Below, one piece after another: positions 1 through 7,567 of a stretch of DNA of 64,000 bases. Origin of the DNA: Cyclobacteriaceae bacterium (GTDB lineage Bacteria > Bacteroidota > Bacteroidia > Cytophagales > Cyclobacteriaceae); the NCBI GenBank assembly GCA_958296015.1, contig CATQIH010000009.1:124001-188000 (forward strand), given 5' to 3'. The translations under genes were made by a program, and so were the position numbers. How positions within the stretch are numbered: the stretch's first letter is position 1; the number at the start of each line of letters is the position of its first letter. The notes under the pieces were generated by a model. That model made no database searches. It saw nothing but the letters and a program-made list of their open reading frames with translations, and had not been told where the DNA came from.

Positions 1-639
1 GAATACCAGGTAACCTACCTTTTTGCCATCAACTTCATATACATTTTTGTACAGCACCGAATTGATGCCCACTTTGCTTTTGGTAATGCTTTGCGTTGAG
101 GTATTGCCCTGTGGATCGACAAAATCAAAGGTGTTGGTACTGTTTTCCAATTCTTGGCTAAGGGTATTATCTTCTAGCAGACCTACTGCCGACTTGCCAT
201 TGATGGCCTTGATAATCCACGACCTGCCCACACCAGCCCGGTAAAAGGGAGCATCCGTAAAGACATAGGCTACCCTGAGTTGGTTATCTGCATCTACGCC
301 CATCCGAAGCCCATAGCCCTCATATTGCCCTTTGTTAAAGTACTCATTATAGGTACTGGACTTTTCTATGTAAGACCATCTGTCTGTCGGATTTTCTTTT
401 TTCCGCAGGGTGTTCATCAGTGCTACAGCAGTGTCGAGTGAGCCTTGCTGATAGAGACCTGTAGTATCTATGGCAGGAATGTCTTCGTTCCACAGATACC
501 ATTCGTGCATATACGTGTATACCTGCTGGCTCAAATTGAGCGAATCTTTACTTTGGCTAACAGTATCTACTTCTTCTCGGCAGGCAGAAAAAGACAGCAA
601 TACAAGTAGCAGGCGTATATTAGGAAAAAACTGTTTCAT
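1..639 (-). CDS. S41 family C-terminal processing peptidase, lipoprotein (3' end beyond window)
   Basis: Reverse-strand reading frame open from an ATG at 639 to the window edge (213 codons). It begins with a lipoprotein signal: a hydrophobic stretch LLLVLLSFSAC with the acylated Cys at residue 20. The region after it (YMHEWYLWN, then a PDZ-like stretch with VFTDAPFYRAGVG and WIIKAINGK) is the usual N-terminal and PDZ layout of Bacteroidota S41 peptidases. The Ser/Lys catalytic domain would lie beyond the edge, so catalysis cannot be confirmed here. Predicted to be an envelope-anchored protease. The family assignment rests on domain pattern only. Confidence 0.8.
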   Translation of the reverse strand, partial: MKQFFPNIRLLLVLLSFSACREEVDTVSQSKDSLNLSQQVYTYMHEWYLWNEDIPAIDTTGLYQQGSLDTAVALMNTLRKKENPTDRWSYIEKSSTYNEYFNKGQYEGYGLRMGVDADNQLRVAYVFTDAPFYRAGVGRSWIIKAINGKSAVGLLEDNTLSQELENSTNTFDFVDPQGNTSTQSITKSKVGINSVLYKNVYEVDGKKVGYLVF

Positions 640-875
640 AGTGTAGACTGATGCATGTATTGTATCAAAAATAACGCTAGAAAATGGATTGTAGCTGTTT
701 TTTATATAGCAGACAAACGATGCAATTAGTCCAAAAATTCAATAGGCACTGTGGTTTCTTGTGTCTACAGTTGAGGTTCAGTTTTTCTGAGGATTTTTTT
801 GCTTTGCCTTGTTCTCAGGTCTAACTATATAGCTGTTTATTCGTTATAGCTTTAGTTTCCTACTTTCACTCCAAC
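640..875. other. Divergent intergenic region
   Basis: About 236 bp separate the divergent S41 peptidase and AI-2E permease genes. It is AT-rich and should carry both promoters. No convincing TTG-N19/20-TAnnTTTG pair, hairpin or small gene stands out. Confidence 0.4.
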
Positions 876-2012
876 ATGAACAAATTACCAGGTTATATCA
901 AATACTTCTACGCATTGGGTGCGCTGATGCTGACCATCTATATCTTTATCATTGGCAAGGCCATCATTAGCCCTGTGCTTACTGCCTTTATTTTAGCCTT
1001 ATTGCTCAGACCAATGAGCGCGAAACTTGAAACCTGGCGCATCCGCAGAGGATTCAGTTCCGTACTTTCTATCATCGTGATCCTTATCGGACTGGTTGGC
1101 CTTTCTTATTTTTTCTCTGCCCAGATAGGCAGCATCACATCAGACCTGGATGCTATTGGCACCAAGTTCAATGAAGTGATAGACCGGGGACACAACTGGC
1201 TTGAAAATACTTTTGATATAGAACAGAAAGAGCAGACGGCCTACTTAAAAAACTCGCTGAATACTTTCCTGCGCAACAGTAGTTCGGTATTTACCCGCAC
1301 CGTGTCTGCAACAGCGGGCTTTTTCACTGCTTTCTTTCTTTTTCTCTTTGCCTTGTTTTTCTTTCTGTATTATCGCCGGTTTTTTGTCTCATTTGTCTAC
1401 AAAGTTTCCGGTAATGATAATCACGAATTAGTCAAGGATACACTCATCAAGATAGAGAAAGTTGTCAGAAGCTATATACTGGGGCTTTTCTCGGTAATTA
1501 TTATTGTTGCAGTTCTCAACACAGTTGGCCTGATGGCTTTGGGTATACAACATGCTGTCTTCTTTGGAGCATTAGCCGCAGTGCTTACCATCATTCCTTA
1601 TATTGGTATTGCCATTGGCTCATTGCTACCGATTATCTTTGCTTTTGTGACCACAGATTCACTTTGGTATCCTGTGGGTGTGGCAATGGTATTCTGGTTT
1701 GTTCAGTTTTTGGAAGGTAACTTTATCACGCCCAACGTGGTAGGTTCCAGTGTGAGTATCAATCCGTTTGCTGCCATCATCGCCTTATTTATCGGCGGCA
1801 TGATCTGGGGACCTATTGGGATGATCCTATCTATTCCTACGCTGGCTATCATCAAGGTGATCTGCGATGCTGTGCCTTCACTGCAACCTTACGGGTTTCT
1901 GCTGGGAAGTCCGCCGGATGAAGATACACTGGAAAAAGAACGTCCTAAACTTAAAAACCTGATCAAAAACAAAGACAGAAAAGCAAAAGAGAAGACAGAA
2001 TCAGTACGATAA
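876..2012 (+). CDS. AI-2E family transporter (PerM/YdiK-type permease)
   Basis: 378 residues, the usual size for this family. The sequence holds about seven or eight hydrophobic spans: two near the N-terminus (about 10-45), one at about 60-80, a strongly hydrophobic one at about 145-168 followed by YYRRFF, then a C-terminal bundle from about 200 to 330 with the family-typical glycine-rich segment FFGALAAVLTIIPYIGIAIG. A basic cytoplasmic tail ends it. The family includes TqsA-type exporters and ion/solute permeases, so the substrate is unknown. The ATG at 876 is the first in frame. The sulfotransferase gene starts 8 bp after its stop, so the two are probably cotranscribed. Confidence 0.85.
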   Translation: MNKLPGYIKYFYALGALMLTIYIFIIGKAIISPVLTAFILALLLRPMSAKLETWRIRRGFSSVLSIIVILIGLVGLSYFFSAQIGSITSDLDAIGTKFNEVIDRGHNWLENTFDIEQKEQTAYLKNSLNTFLRNSSSVFTRTVSATAGFFTAFFLFLFALFFFLYYRRFFVSFVYKVSGNDNHELVKDTLIKIEKVVRSYILGLFSVIIIVAVLNTVGLMALGIQHAVFFGALAAVLTIIPYIGIAIGSLLPIIFAFVTTDSLWYPVGVAMVFWFVQFLEGNFITPNVVGSSVSINPFAAIIALFIGGMIWGPIGMILSIPTLAIIKVICDAVPSLQPYGFLLGSPPDEDTLEKERPKLKNLIKNKDRKAKEKTESVR

Positions 2013-2020
2013 GGAAAACT

Positions 2021-2677
2021 ATGGAAATAATAGGTGCAGGTTTTGGAAGAACGGGCACGTCTTCGCTGAAGATTGCCCTGGAGCAATTAGGGTATGCAAA
2101 GTGCTATCATATGACAGAACTGCTCGAGCATCCGGAGCAGGTAAAATACTGGCAGCAGTTGGATGCCGAAGGTACTACGGATTTTGACAGCCTTTTTGAA
2201 GGCTATCGTGCCACAGTAGATTTTCCCGGATACCGGTTTTATAAGCAACTCCATCAGGCATATCCTGAGGCAAAGGTCATCCTTAGCACCAGAGATTTTG
2301 ATGCGTGGTACAGAAGTACGGCCAATACCATCTATCAGGCGGGGTCTGGCTTGTTGAAGAAGGTGCTGCTTGGCCTGCAACTGCCTTTTTCCTCACGTCA
2401 TAGGAAGCTGTTGCAAGTCTTTAAGCTTGCAGACAAAACCATCTGGAAGGATGAATTTGCCGGAAAATTTGAAGATAAAGCCTTTGCCAAAAAAGTGTTC
2501 GATCAGCATCATGCTGATGTGATCAAAACCATTTCTGCCGATAAGTTACTGGTATTTGATGCCAAAGAAGGGTGGAAGCCTTTGTGCCGGTTTCTAGGAA
2601 AGGACGTACCTGACCAACCCTATCCGCATGTCAACCAACAGGCTGAGTTTAGGAAAAAGACCAAAAGAATTAAATAG
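2021..2677 (+). CDS. Sulfotransferase family protein
   Basis: 218 residues. The N-terminal GAGFGRTGTSSLKIAL (residues 5-20) is the 5'-phosphosulfate binding loop of PAPS-dependent sulfotransferases. The middle of the protein carries ILSTRDFDAWYRS, which fits the region that binds the 3'-phosphate, and residues near the end (EGWKPLCRFLGKDVPDQPYP) match the C-terminal block of this subgroup of small sulfotransferase-like proteins. It likely transfers sulfate to a small acceptor, which cannot be named. It starts 8 bp after the permease gene and is followed at 43 bp by a DUF1080 gene on the same strand. Confidence 0.85.
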   Translation: MEIIGAGFGRTGTSSLKIALEQLGYAKCYHMTELLEHPEQVKYWQQLDAEGTTDFDSLFEGYRATVDFPGYRFYKQLHQAYPEAKVILSTRDFDAWYRSTANTIYQAGSGLLKKVLLGLQLPFSSRHRKLLQVFKLADKTIWKDEFAGKFEDKAFAKKVFDQHHADVIKTISADKLLVFDAKEGWKPLCRFLGKDVPDQPYPHVNQQAEFRKKTKRIK

Positions 2678-2720
2678 GAGAACAATTTTCTAAAACATAA
2701 CCAACAAACTATACGATACC

Positions 2721-3497
2721 ATGAGCAACAAAATCACATACACCTGCCTTGCCTTGTTCACTGCTTTGCCGCTTTGCCTGCCCGCCCAGCCATCACCTGT
2801 TACGTTGGCAACTGCTACCGTGCCAACGCCTGTTCTACAAACCCATGCAACCAATAGACAGCATCACATACTGAGCCTCCCTACACAACAAACGCCTAAG
2901 CAGAAAGAAGAAGGATTTGTCACGCTGTTCAACGGGAAAAATCTGGATGGTTGGGTTGGTAACAAAAAGGATTACAAAGTAGCAGATGGCTTGCTGGTGA
3001 TAGAACCTGTGGATAATGAAGAAAGAGGAAACCTGTATACCAAAAAGGAGTACAGCGATTTTGTCTTCCGTTTTGAGTTTCAACTCACGCCGGGTGCCAA
3101 CAACGGGCTGGGCATTAGGGCACCGCTGGAAGGAGATGCTGCCTATACGGGCATGGAACTCCAGATTCTGGATAATACCGCCGATATGTACAAAGATCTG
3201 CACGAGTACCAGTATCATGGCTCTGTGTATGGTGTGATTCCCGCAGAAAAAGGTCATCTCAAACCGGTAGGAGCGTGGAATCAGGAGGAAGTAACTGTGA
3301 AAGGTAACAACATCAAGGTCGTGCTCAACGGGCATACCATCCTGGAGGGAAGCATTGCATCAGCCATCAAAGATGGTACCCTGGATGGCAAAGAGCACCC
3401 TGGCCTCAAAAACAAAACAGGCCACATCGGCTTCCTCGGGCATGGTAGTGTGGTAAAATTCAAAAATATCCGTATTAAAGATTTGGGCAAAAAGTAG
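2721..3497 (+). CDS. DUF1080 / 3-keto-disaccharide hydrolase domain protein, exported
   Basis: 258 residues with an N-terminal signal peptide (hydrophobic core about 8-21, ending LPAQP). After a low-complexity linker, a single DUF1080 domain spans about 65-255: it begins with VTLFNGKNLDGWVG, carries the NNGLGIRAPLEGD segment and ends with GHIGFLGHGSVVKFKNIRIKDL. These concanavalin-like jelly-roll domains are known as 3-keto-glycoside hydrolases or sugar-binding modules and are abundant in Bacteroidota. Likely periplasmic or surface action on an oxidised glycoside. It follows the sulfotransferase gene closely. Confidence 0.85.
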   Translation: MSNKITYTCLALFTALPLCLPAQPSPVTLATATVPTPVLQTHATNRQHHILSLPTQQTPKQKEEGFVTLFNGKNLDGWVGNKKDYKVADGLLVIEPVDNEERGNLYTKKEYSDFVFRFEFQLTPGANNGLGIRAPLEGDAAYTGMELQILDNTADMYKDLHEYQYHGSVYGVIPAEKGHLKPVGAWNQEEVTVKGNNIKVVLNGHTILEGSIASAIKDGTLDGKEHPGLKNKTGHIGFLGHGSVVKFKNIRIKDLGKK

Positions 3498-3617
3498 TTC
3501 TTTTGGGTGGTTGTCTCTATTAAGAAAATAATCGCTATATCGTATATAGATATTGTAGTAAAGTCTGAATTAAGAGTTCCTATAATAAATATTTAAATTG
3601 AATATAACAATTAACAT

Positions 3618-4595
3618 ATTTCAGGCTTTTGTTATTCCTCACAATGTATTGTCTGATGAGTTTAAGAAAGAATTTGAACGCTCCGAACTTGCTTTGGAAG
3701 ATTTAGCTGTATGAGACTTTCAAATTCCACATGTAGTTAGTGCCAATATGAAAGTAAAAAAAGTAAAACGAAAAAGTCAAATACTGGAAACACTTTGGGA
3801 ATCAAATAAAAGACTTAAAGAACAAGCAGTTTTTATAACTTCTGTATAAAGGTTAATCTCCAATTAAAACATCATAATGATTCAGAAAAAGAGCATAAAA
3901 TTGATTCGGACGAGTTTTTTCTTGATTACATATTACCACTTTATATTGAAAAACGATTTTACGAATTTCTGATGATTTTAAATACATGTAGGGTTGGTGG
4001 ATTTCAGTTTGGGATAGGGTACATACAGTTTAGAGAAAAGTACTTGAAACTAAAAGGTTTTAATTTGTATAATCATGAACTATTTCAATATTCAATAGAA
4101 AAGAGATGGCCTCGTTTTGAAAGGTTAGATATTGATAAAACTTGGAAATGGTATTTAAATAAAGTTAATCCTAATGGTGTAGATGAAATTAGTTCTACTA
4201 ATTTGAGTAGAGCATTTAATGCCTTTTCGTATTTATACGAAGCAGGAGATATAACCAAGCTATTCTGGACAATGGTTGGGTTAGAGGCTATTTATGTGAA
4301 AGGAAAGGAAGGAATATCAGAACAAATTAAGAATAAAGGACAACTTTTTTTAGGAGAAATTGAAGAGTTCAAAAACCAATTATCAAAAATGTATGGATTT
4401 CGTTCTTCCTTTGTTCATGGAGATAAAAATTTTCCAAGTTACTTCCATGTGGCAGATGGATTGGACAGTTATGAGAAGTTTAGTAAAGAATTACACGAAA
4501 CGCTACTTGTGGCAGAATCTATGCTGATAGCAACACTCCAAAAGATGGCAAAGGAAGAAATTAGTGAACTTAAGTTTAGATATATAATAGAATAA
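3618..4595 (+). pseudogene. Broken Apea-like HEPN-domain gene
   Basis: The open part from 3972 (207 residues) has the alpha-helical make-up of an Apea-like HEPN domain and ends with GFRSSFVHG, which contains the RxxxxH motif of HEPN ribonucleases. The reading frame continues in frame upstream of 3972 to about 3838 with coding-like sequence (DEFFLDYILPLYIEKRFYEF). Further upstream the coding signal moves to another frame, which reads AFVIPHNVLSDEFKKEFER, then meets a TGA at 3712-3714, and later a TAA at 3847-3849. So at least one in-frame stop and one frameshift separate the N-terminal part from the HEPN domain. The stretch is far more AT-rich than its neighbours, which suggests acquisition followed by decay. 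HEPN proteins of this kind occur in abortive-infection and toxin settings. Confidence 0.6.
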
Positions 4596-4895
4596 ATACC
4601 TACTGTAACAACCTTTAGCGACTAAATAGCTTTTCATAAGAAAAATAGCAATAATATGCATTAGATCCCTTCGTCCCATCTTGTCATTAAGTCAGATGCG
4701 CCGCGTTCCGGTGGATTTCTTACCGAGGCTGATGCCAAGTGATCTTTTTGACTAATAGCACCATTCTGCCAACATGTAACAAGACGGTTCGCTAAGGTGG
4801 CCCTTAGTTGGGTATAACCACTACACCACTACATCCTTTTAAGATAACAAATGAGGAAAGCGAAGGGCCAGATTTAGTATTTTTATAAAAATACC
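4596..4895. other. Gene-free stretch upstream of chaN, possible hairpin remnant
   Basis: No reading frame is convincing. The segment 4768-4818 starts GCCAACATG and ends AGTTGGGT, so CCAAC/GTTGG arms frame about 35 bp. This resembles in outline the elements at 6552 and 7374, but the inner arms do not pair well, so it may be a decayed relative or chance. Confidence 0.3.
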
Positions 4896-5795
4896 ATGTA
4901 TACAACAACCTGCTATCTGAAAAACATGACCTGCCGTACCATCCATATCATCGGTCTTTTGCTGCTCATGTTCAGCCATACCCTAGCAGCGCAGGAGCTG
5001 TTGCCTTACCGGCTATACAACGCCCAAGGAAAAAAGGTGAAGTATGCACAGATGCTTCAGCAGATCAGACAGGCAGATGTGGTGTTCTTTGGCGAGGTAC
5101 ACAACGACCCTATGAGCCACTGGATGAGCCTGCACATGCTGGAAGACCTGCAAAAAGTACATCAGGATTTGGTATTGGGCATGGAAATGTTTGAGGCCGA
5201 CGACCAGATCGTGCTCAATGAGTACCAGCAGGGACTGATACAGGAAGCACAGCTATTGAGCGAAGCAAAGGTGTGGGACCAGTATGCCACCGAATACAAA
5301 CCGATGGTAGACTATGCCATCAGCCACAAAGTGAAAGTATTTGCCTCCAACATTCCACGGCGGTATGCCAGTGTGGTATTTCACAAAGGACTATCAGCAC
5401 TGGATTCTCTGTCCGAAGAAGCCAGGAAGTGGATGGCACCCCTGCCCATTACCGTTGATACATCGCTGAGCAGTTACCAGGAGATGGTGGAGGCGATGGG
5501 AGGACATGGCGGAGCAGCTACCGATAATTTCATCAGCGCACAGGCGATCAAAGATGCCACGATGGCGTATTTTATCGCACAACACCTGCCAGCCCATGTA
5601 CTGCATATCAACGGAGCCTACCATACTCAGGACAAAGAAGGCATTGCCTGGTATCTGAAGCAATCGCATCCCGAACTCAACATCATGACCATCCATAGTG
5701 TGCCGCAGGAAGATGTGGCAAAGTTGGAAAAAGAGAACAAAGGAAAAGGCGATTACATCCTGTGCCTGCCCGCAGACATGATCAAAACACATTGA
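4896..5795 (+). CDS. ChaN family haem-binding protein
   Basis: 299 residues from the ATG at 4896. A second ATG at 4926 gives MTCRTIHIIG followed by a cleaner signal peptide (GLLLLMFSHTLAAQ) and may be the true start. The mature part opens with VVFFGEVHNDP (about 63-72), the signature of the ChaN/PF04187 family, and continues with GMEMFEADDQ, FASNIPRRYA and HINGAYHTQDKEG. ChaN-type proteins bind haem at the outer membrane and are linked to iron uptake, but the biochemical role is poorly known. The mature N-terminus has no obvious lipobox Cys. A DUF433 remnant follows directly after its stop. Confidence 0.85.
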   Translation: MYTTTCYLKNMTCRTIHIIGLLLLMFSHTLAAQELLPYRLYNAQGKKVKYAQMLQQIRQADVVFFGEVHNDPMSHWMSLHMLEDLQKVHQDLVLGMEMFEADDQIVLNEYQQGLIQEAQLLSEAKVWDQYATEYKPMVDYAISHKVKVFASNIPRRYASVVFHKGLSALDSLSEEARKWMAPLPITVDTSLSSYQEMVEAMGGHGGAATDNFISAQAIKDATMAYFIAQHLPAHVLHINGAYHTQDKEGIAWYLKQSHPELNIMTIHSVPQEDVAKLEKENKGKGDYILCLPADMIKTH

Positions 5796-5894
5796 TGGAG
5801 TAAAGAAGATATTGTAGAAGATTTTCCTAAACTTACAGAAGAAGACATCAATGCCTGCCTTGCTTATGCATATGGGGTATTCCATGCTGGGCAT
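5796..5894 (+). pseudogene. 3' remnant of a DUF433 antitoxin-like gene
   Basis: Immediately after the chaN stop, the reading KEDIVEDFPKLTEEDINACLAYA ends at a TGA at 5892-5894 and matches the conserved C-terminal half of DUF433 (the paralogue at 6771 has TEEILEDYPDLEKEDLQACIFFA at the same place). No start codon or N-terminal half exists: the frame runs straight back into the chaN stop. This is a truncated remnant, probably fused to chaN by a deletion. Confidence 0.6.
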
Positions 5895-5918
5895 TGAGCA
5901 CGTTCTTAGGCTTATAAC

Positions 5919-5959
5919 GGCATTTACAATGCCATTTGGCTCTAGGCATTGTAAATGCC
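5919..5959. repeat. Perfect 15-bp inverted repeat
   Basis: GGCATTTACAATGCC at 5919-5933 and its exact reverse complement at 5945-5959, with an 11-nt loop. It lies at the junction between the DUF433 remnant and the recombinase remnant. It has no T-run, so it is not a good terminator, and it may be a recombination or hairpin site. Confidence 0.75.
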
Positions 5960-6214
5960 CTTGAAGATCAGGTGCTCAAACAGGCCGTGCAGCGGGCCAA
6001 GATTCAGAAAAAGGTGACGTTGCACACCCTTCGACACTCTTTTGCGACCCACTTACTTAAAAATGGTACGGATTTGCGTTATATTCAGACCTTGTTAGGG
6101 CACAACTCTAGCAAGACGACGGAAATCTATACGCACGTGAGCACCAAAGCGCTGCGCGACATTCGGAGTCCGCTGGATAAGTTAAATTTAGGCAAGGATA
6201 ATGAGCAGAAGTAA
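5960..6214 (+). pseudogene. Tyrosine recombinase / integron-integrase-like, C-terminal fragment
   Basis: Only the last 85 or so residues of a tyrosine recombinase remain. They hold the catalytic box HTLRHSFATHLL (HxxR), then LLGHNSSKTTEIYTHVS with the GH and the nucleophile Tyr, and end with IRSPLDKLNLG. The SPLD tail is shared with IntI integron integrases and with the IntI-like recombinases common in Bacteroidota. A full protein would have about 300-400 residues, so the N-terminal DNA-binding part and the first catalytic Arg are missing. The inverted repeat at 5919-5959 sits at the broken end. Confidence 0.75.
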
Positions 6215-6266
6215 AGAAAAGGGTGAAAACGATTGTTTAAAGGCGTATTTTCTCACGAAATTGATG

Positions 6267-6318
6267 CCCTAACACATAATGGATATAGACGCAATTGCGC
6301 CTATATAGATGTTGGGCG
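6267..6318 (+). repeat. attC-like hairpin downstream of the recombinase remnant
   Basis: The segment starts GCCCTAACA and ends TGTTGGGC; these arms pair with one bulged T. Inside is a second stem, ATATAG/CTATAT, around the palindrome CGCAATTGCG. The 3' arm GTTGGGC fits the GTTRRRY core of integron attC sites, and the 5' arm differs from RYYYAAC only by the bulge. Location just after an integron-like integrase remnant supports a recombination-site origin. No experimental or database support is available here. Confidence 0.45.
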
Positions 6319-6550
6319 TCACCGAAGGAAAAGGAGAGCAAACTGAGAGAAGCTCGTTCGCTTCGTTGCCATGTAGCTCGAAGAACAAGCTTGTTCGCTG
6401 GACTGAATAGCAAGCGGGCGACTAGATTTCGTTGGAAGGTGAGTTGATGCATAATAAGTTGGCTTTCGGTGGATTGAAATGCGGAAGGGAGTCAAAGCCC
6501 ACAAGAAGCGAGGTGCTAACTCAGGAGTAAGTCGCCCGAAGGAAAGGCGA
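6319..6550. other. Non-coding stretch between two hairpin elements
   Basis: The 232 bp between the hairpin ending at 6318 and the element starting at 6551 hold short local palindromes (around GCTCGTTCGCTTCG and CAAGCTTG) but no plausible gene. It could be an empty or decayed cassette. Confidence 0.4.
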
Positions 6551-6716
6551 ACGCCCAACATCATGCAGCCGCGGGTCACCGTGACGCGGGCGGCCCCCGC
6601 CAGCCGGATAAAGTTGAGCATGAGCACTTGTCGCTCCAGGTTCGTATATTGATGTTTGGAAGATAAGTACAAACAAGTCCGGCCCGACGGCTACACTTGG
6701 TCGTTGGTGGGCATTG
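6551..6716 (+). repeat. Cassette-border element A (attC-like, about 165 bp)
   Basis: Starts CGCCCAACATCATGCAGCCG and ends CGGCTACACTTGG...GTTGGTGGGC. Outer arms GCCCAAC/GTTGG-GGGC and inner arms GCAGCCG/CGGCTAC pair with one bulge and one wobble around a variable centre of about 120 bp. GCCCAAC fits the RYYYAAC box of attC sites. The same landmarks recur in element B at 7374-7508 on the other side of the DUF433/DUF5615 pair: AACATC-TG-AGCCG at the left, and GGAAGAT, CAACAAG, CCGGCC and GGCT at the right. Confidence 0.5.
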
Positions 6717-6770
6717 AAAACAGAGAACTCGTTAATTTCGTAGACTATCCATGAACCATCTATCAAGACA

Positions 6771-7007
6771 ATGAAAGAGAAACTATTGAAAAGAATTACT
6801 ATGAATCCAAAGATAAGCTTTGGAAAACCTACTATTCGTAACATGCGCTATCCGGTGGAAATAATGCTTGACCTGTTAGCCGCAGGCATGACTACCGAAG
6901 AAATCCTGGAGGATTACCCTGACCTAGAAAAGGAAGATCTACAAGCTTGTATTTTTTTTGCCAATGAGACGATTCGGGTAAAAAGCATCTATAAGGTAGC
7001 AGTATAG
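6771..7007 (+). CDS. DUF433 family antitoxin
   Basis: 78 residues, the usual size of DUF433 proteins. KRITMNPKISFGKPTIRNMRYPVE near the start and EEILEDYPDLEKEDLQACIFFA in the second half are the two conserved blocks; the second is a small winged-helix-like segment. DUF433 proteins pair with DUF5615 PIN-like toxins, and such a toxin gene starts 2 bp downstream. The start at 6771 gives the longer N-terminus that matches the family (LLKRIT before NP); an inner ATG at 6801 is possible. It probably binds the partner and represses the operon. Confidence 0.8.
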   Translation: MKEKLLKRITMNPKISFGKPTIRNMRYPVEIMLDLLAAGMTTEEILEDYPDLEKEDLQACIFFANETIRVKSIYKVAV

Positions 7008-7008
7008 T

Positions 7009-7362
7009 ATGCGGTTCTTAGTGGATGCTCACTTACCGATGCGTTTAGTCTATTGGTTACGGCAAAGAGGGCACGATGTAATCCATACACGGGAACTTCT
7101 ACATAAGATCAAGACCGATGATATGGATGTTATATAATTGTCCGTAGCGCAAGATCCAACAGTTATATCGAAGGACGAAGATTTCTACAAGTATTTTATC
7201 TTGAAAGGACAACCTCCGAAGCTGTTGATGCTCACGATGGGAAACATAGTTAACCAAGATCTGATTGTACTGTTTGAAAAGAATATAGATCAAATAGAGG
7301 CTGACTTGACTGATAACAGGGTAGTGGAATTGAGTAATGAAACGGTAACGTTTCATCTCTAG
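7009..7362 (+). pseudogene. DUF5615 PIN-like toxin with in-frame stop
   Basis: Read through, the frame gives a 117-codon DUF5615 protein: MRFLVDAHLPMRLVYWLRQRG at the start (acidic D6 of the PIN-like fold), VISKDEDFYKYFILKGQPPK in the middle (second acidic cluster) and NIVNQDLIVLFEKN near the end. A TAA at 7135-7137, after residue 42, interrupts it. The rest stays in the same frame with no other lesion, so the inactivation is a single substitution-type event and may be recent. The gene follows the DUF433 antitoxin by 1 bp, and elements A and B flank the pair. Confidence 0.75.
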
Positions 7363-7373
7363 AAAAAGATACC

Positions 7374-7508
7374 TGCCAACATCCTGTAGCCGACAAGCCT
7401 AGCAATCACGAGCCAGTATATTAGTCGTTCCAAGCAGCAATATTAATACTCGGAAGATCAAAGCCAACAAGCCCCGGCCTGAAGGCTGCCCAGGCGTGGT
7501 GTGCCATG
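7374..7508 (+). repeat. Cassette-border element B
   Basis: Starts TGCCAACATCCTGTAGCCG and ends CCCGGCCTGAAGGCTGCC...GTGTGCC. It shares ordered landmarks with element A at 6551-6716, and its inner arms GTAGCC/GGCTGC pair. It is shorter and more diverged than A. Together A and B bracket the toxin-antitoxin genes. Confidence 0.45.
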
Positions 7509-7567
7509 CTAAAAACACCCAACCAGATTTAATAATTGGGTGTCATTGTTTTGTTTGATTGCTTATC

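Noticed and set aside
4768-4818. Third cassette-border element like A and B
   Set aside because: Outer CCAAC/GTTGG arms are present, but the inner arms and the order of motifs seen in A and B are not.
6319-6844. Overlapping minus-strand open frames of 107-117 codons
   Set aside because: They run through the repeat element A and the short palindromes, overlap each other in different frames and have no recognisable protein features.
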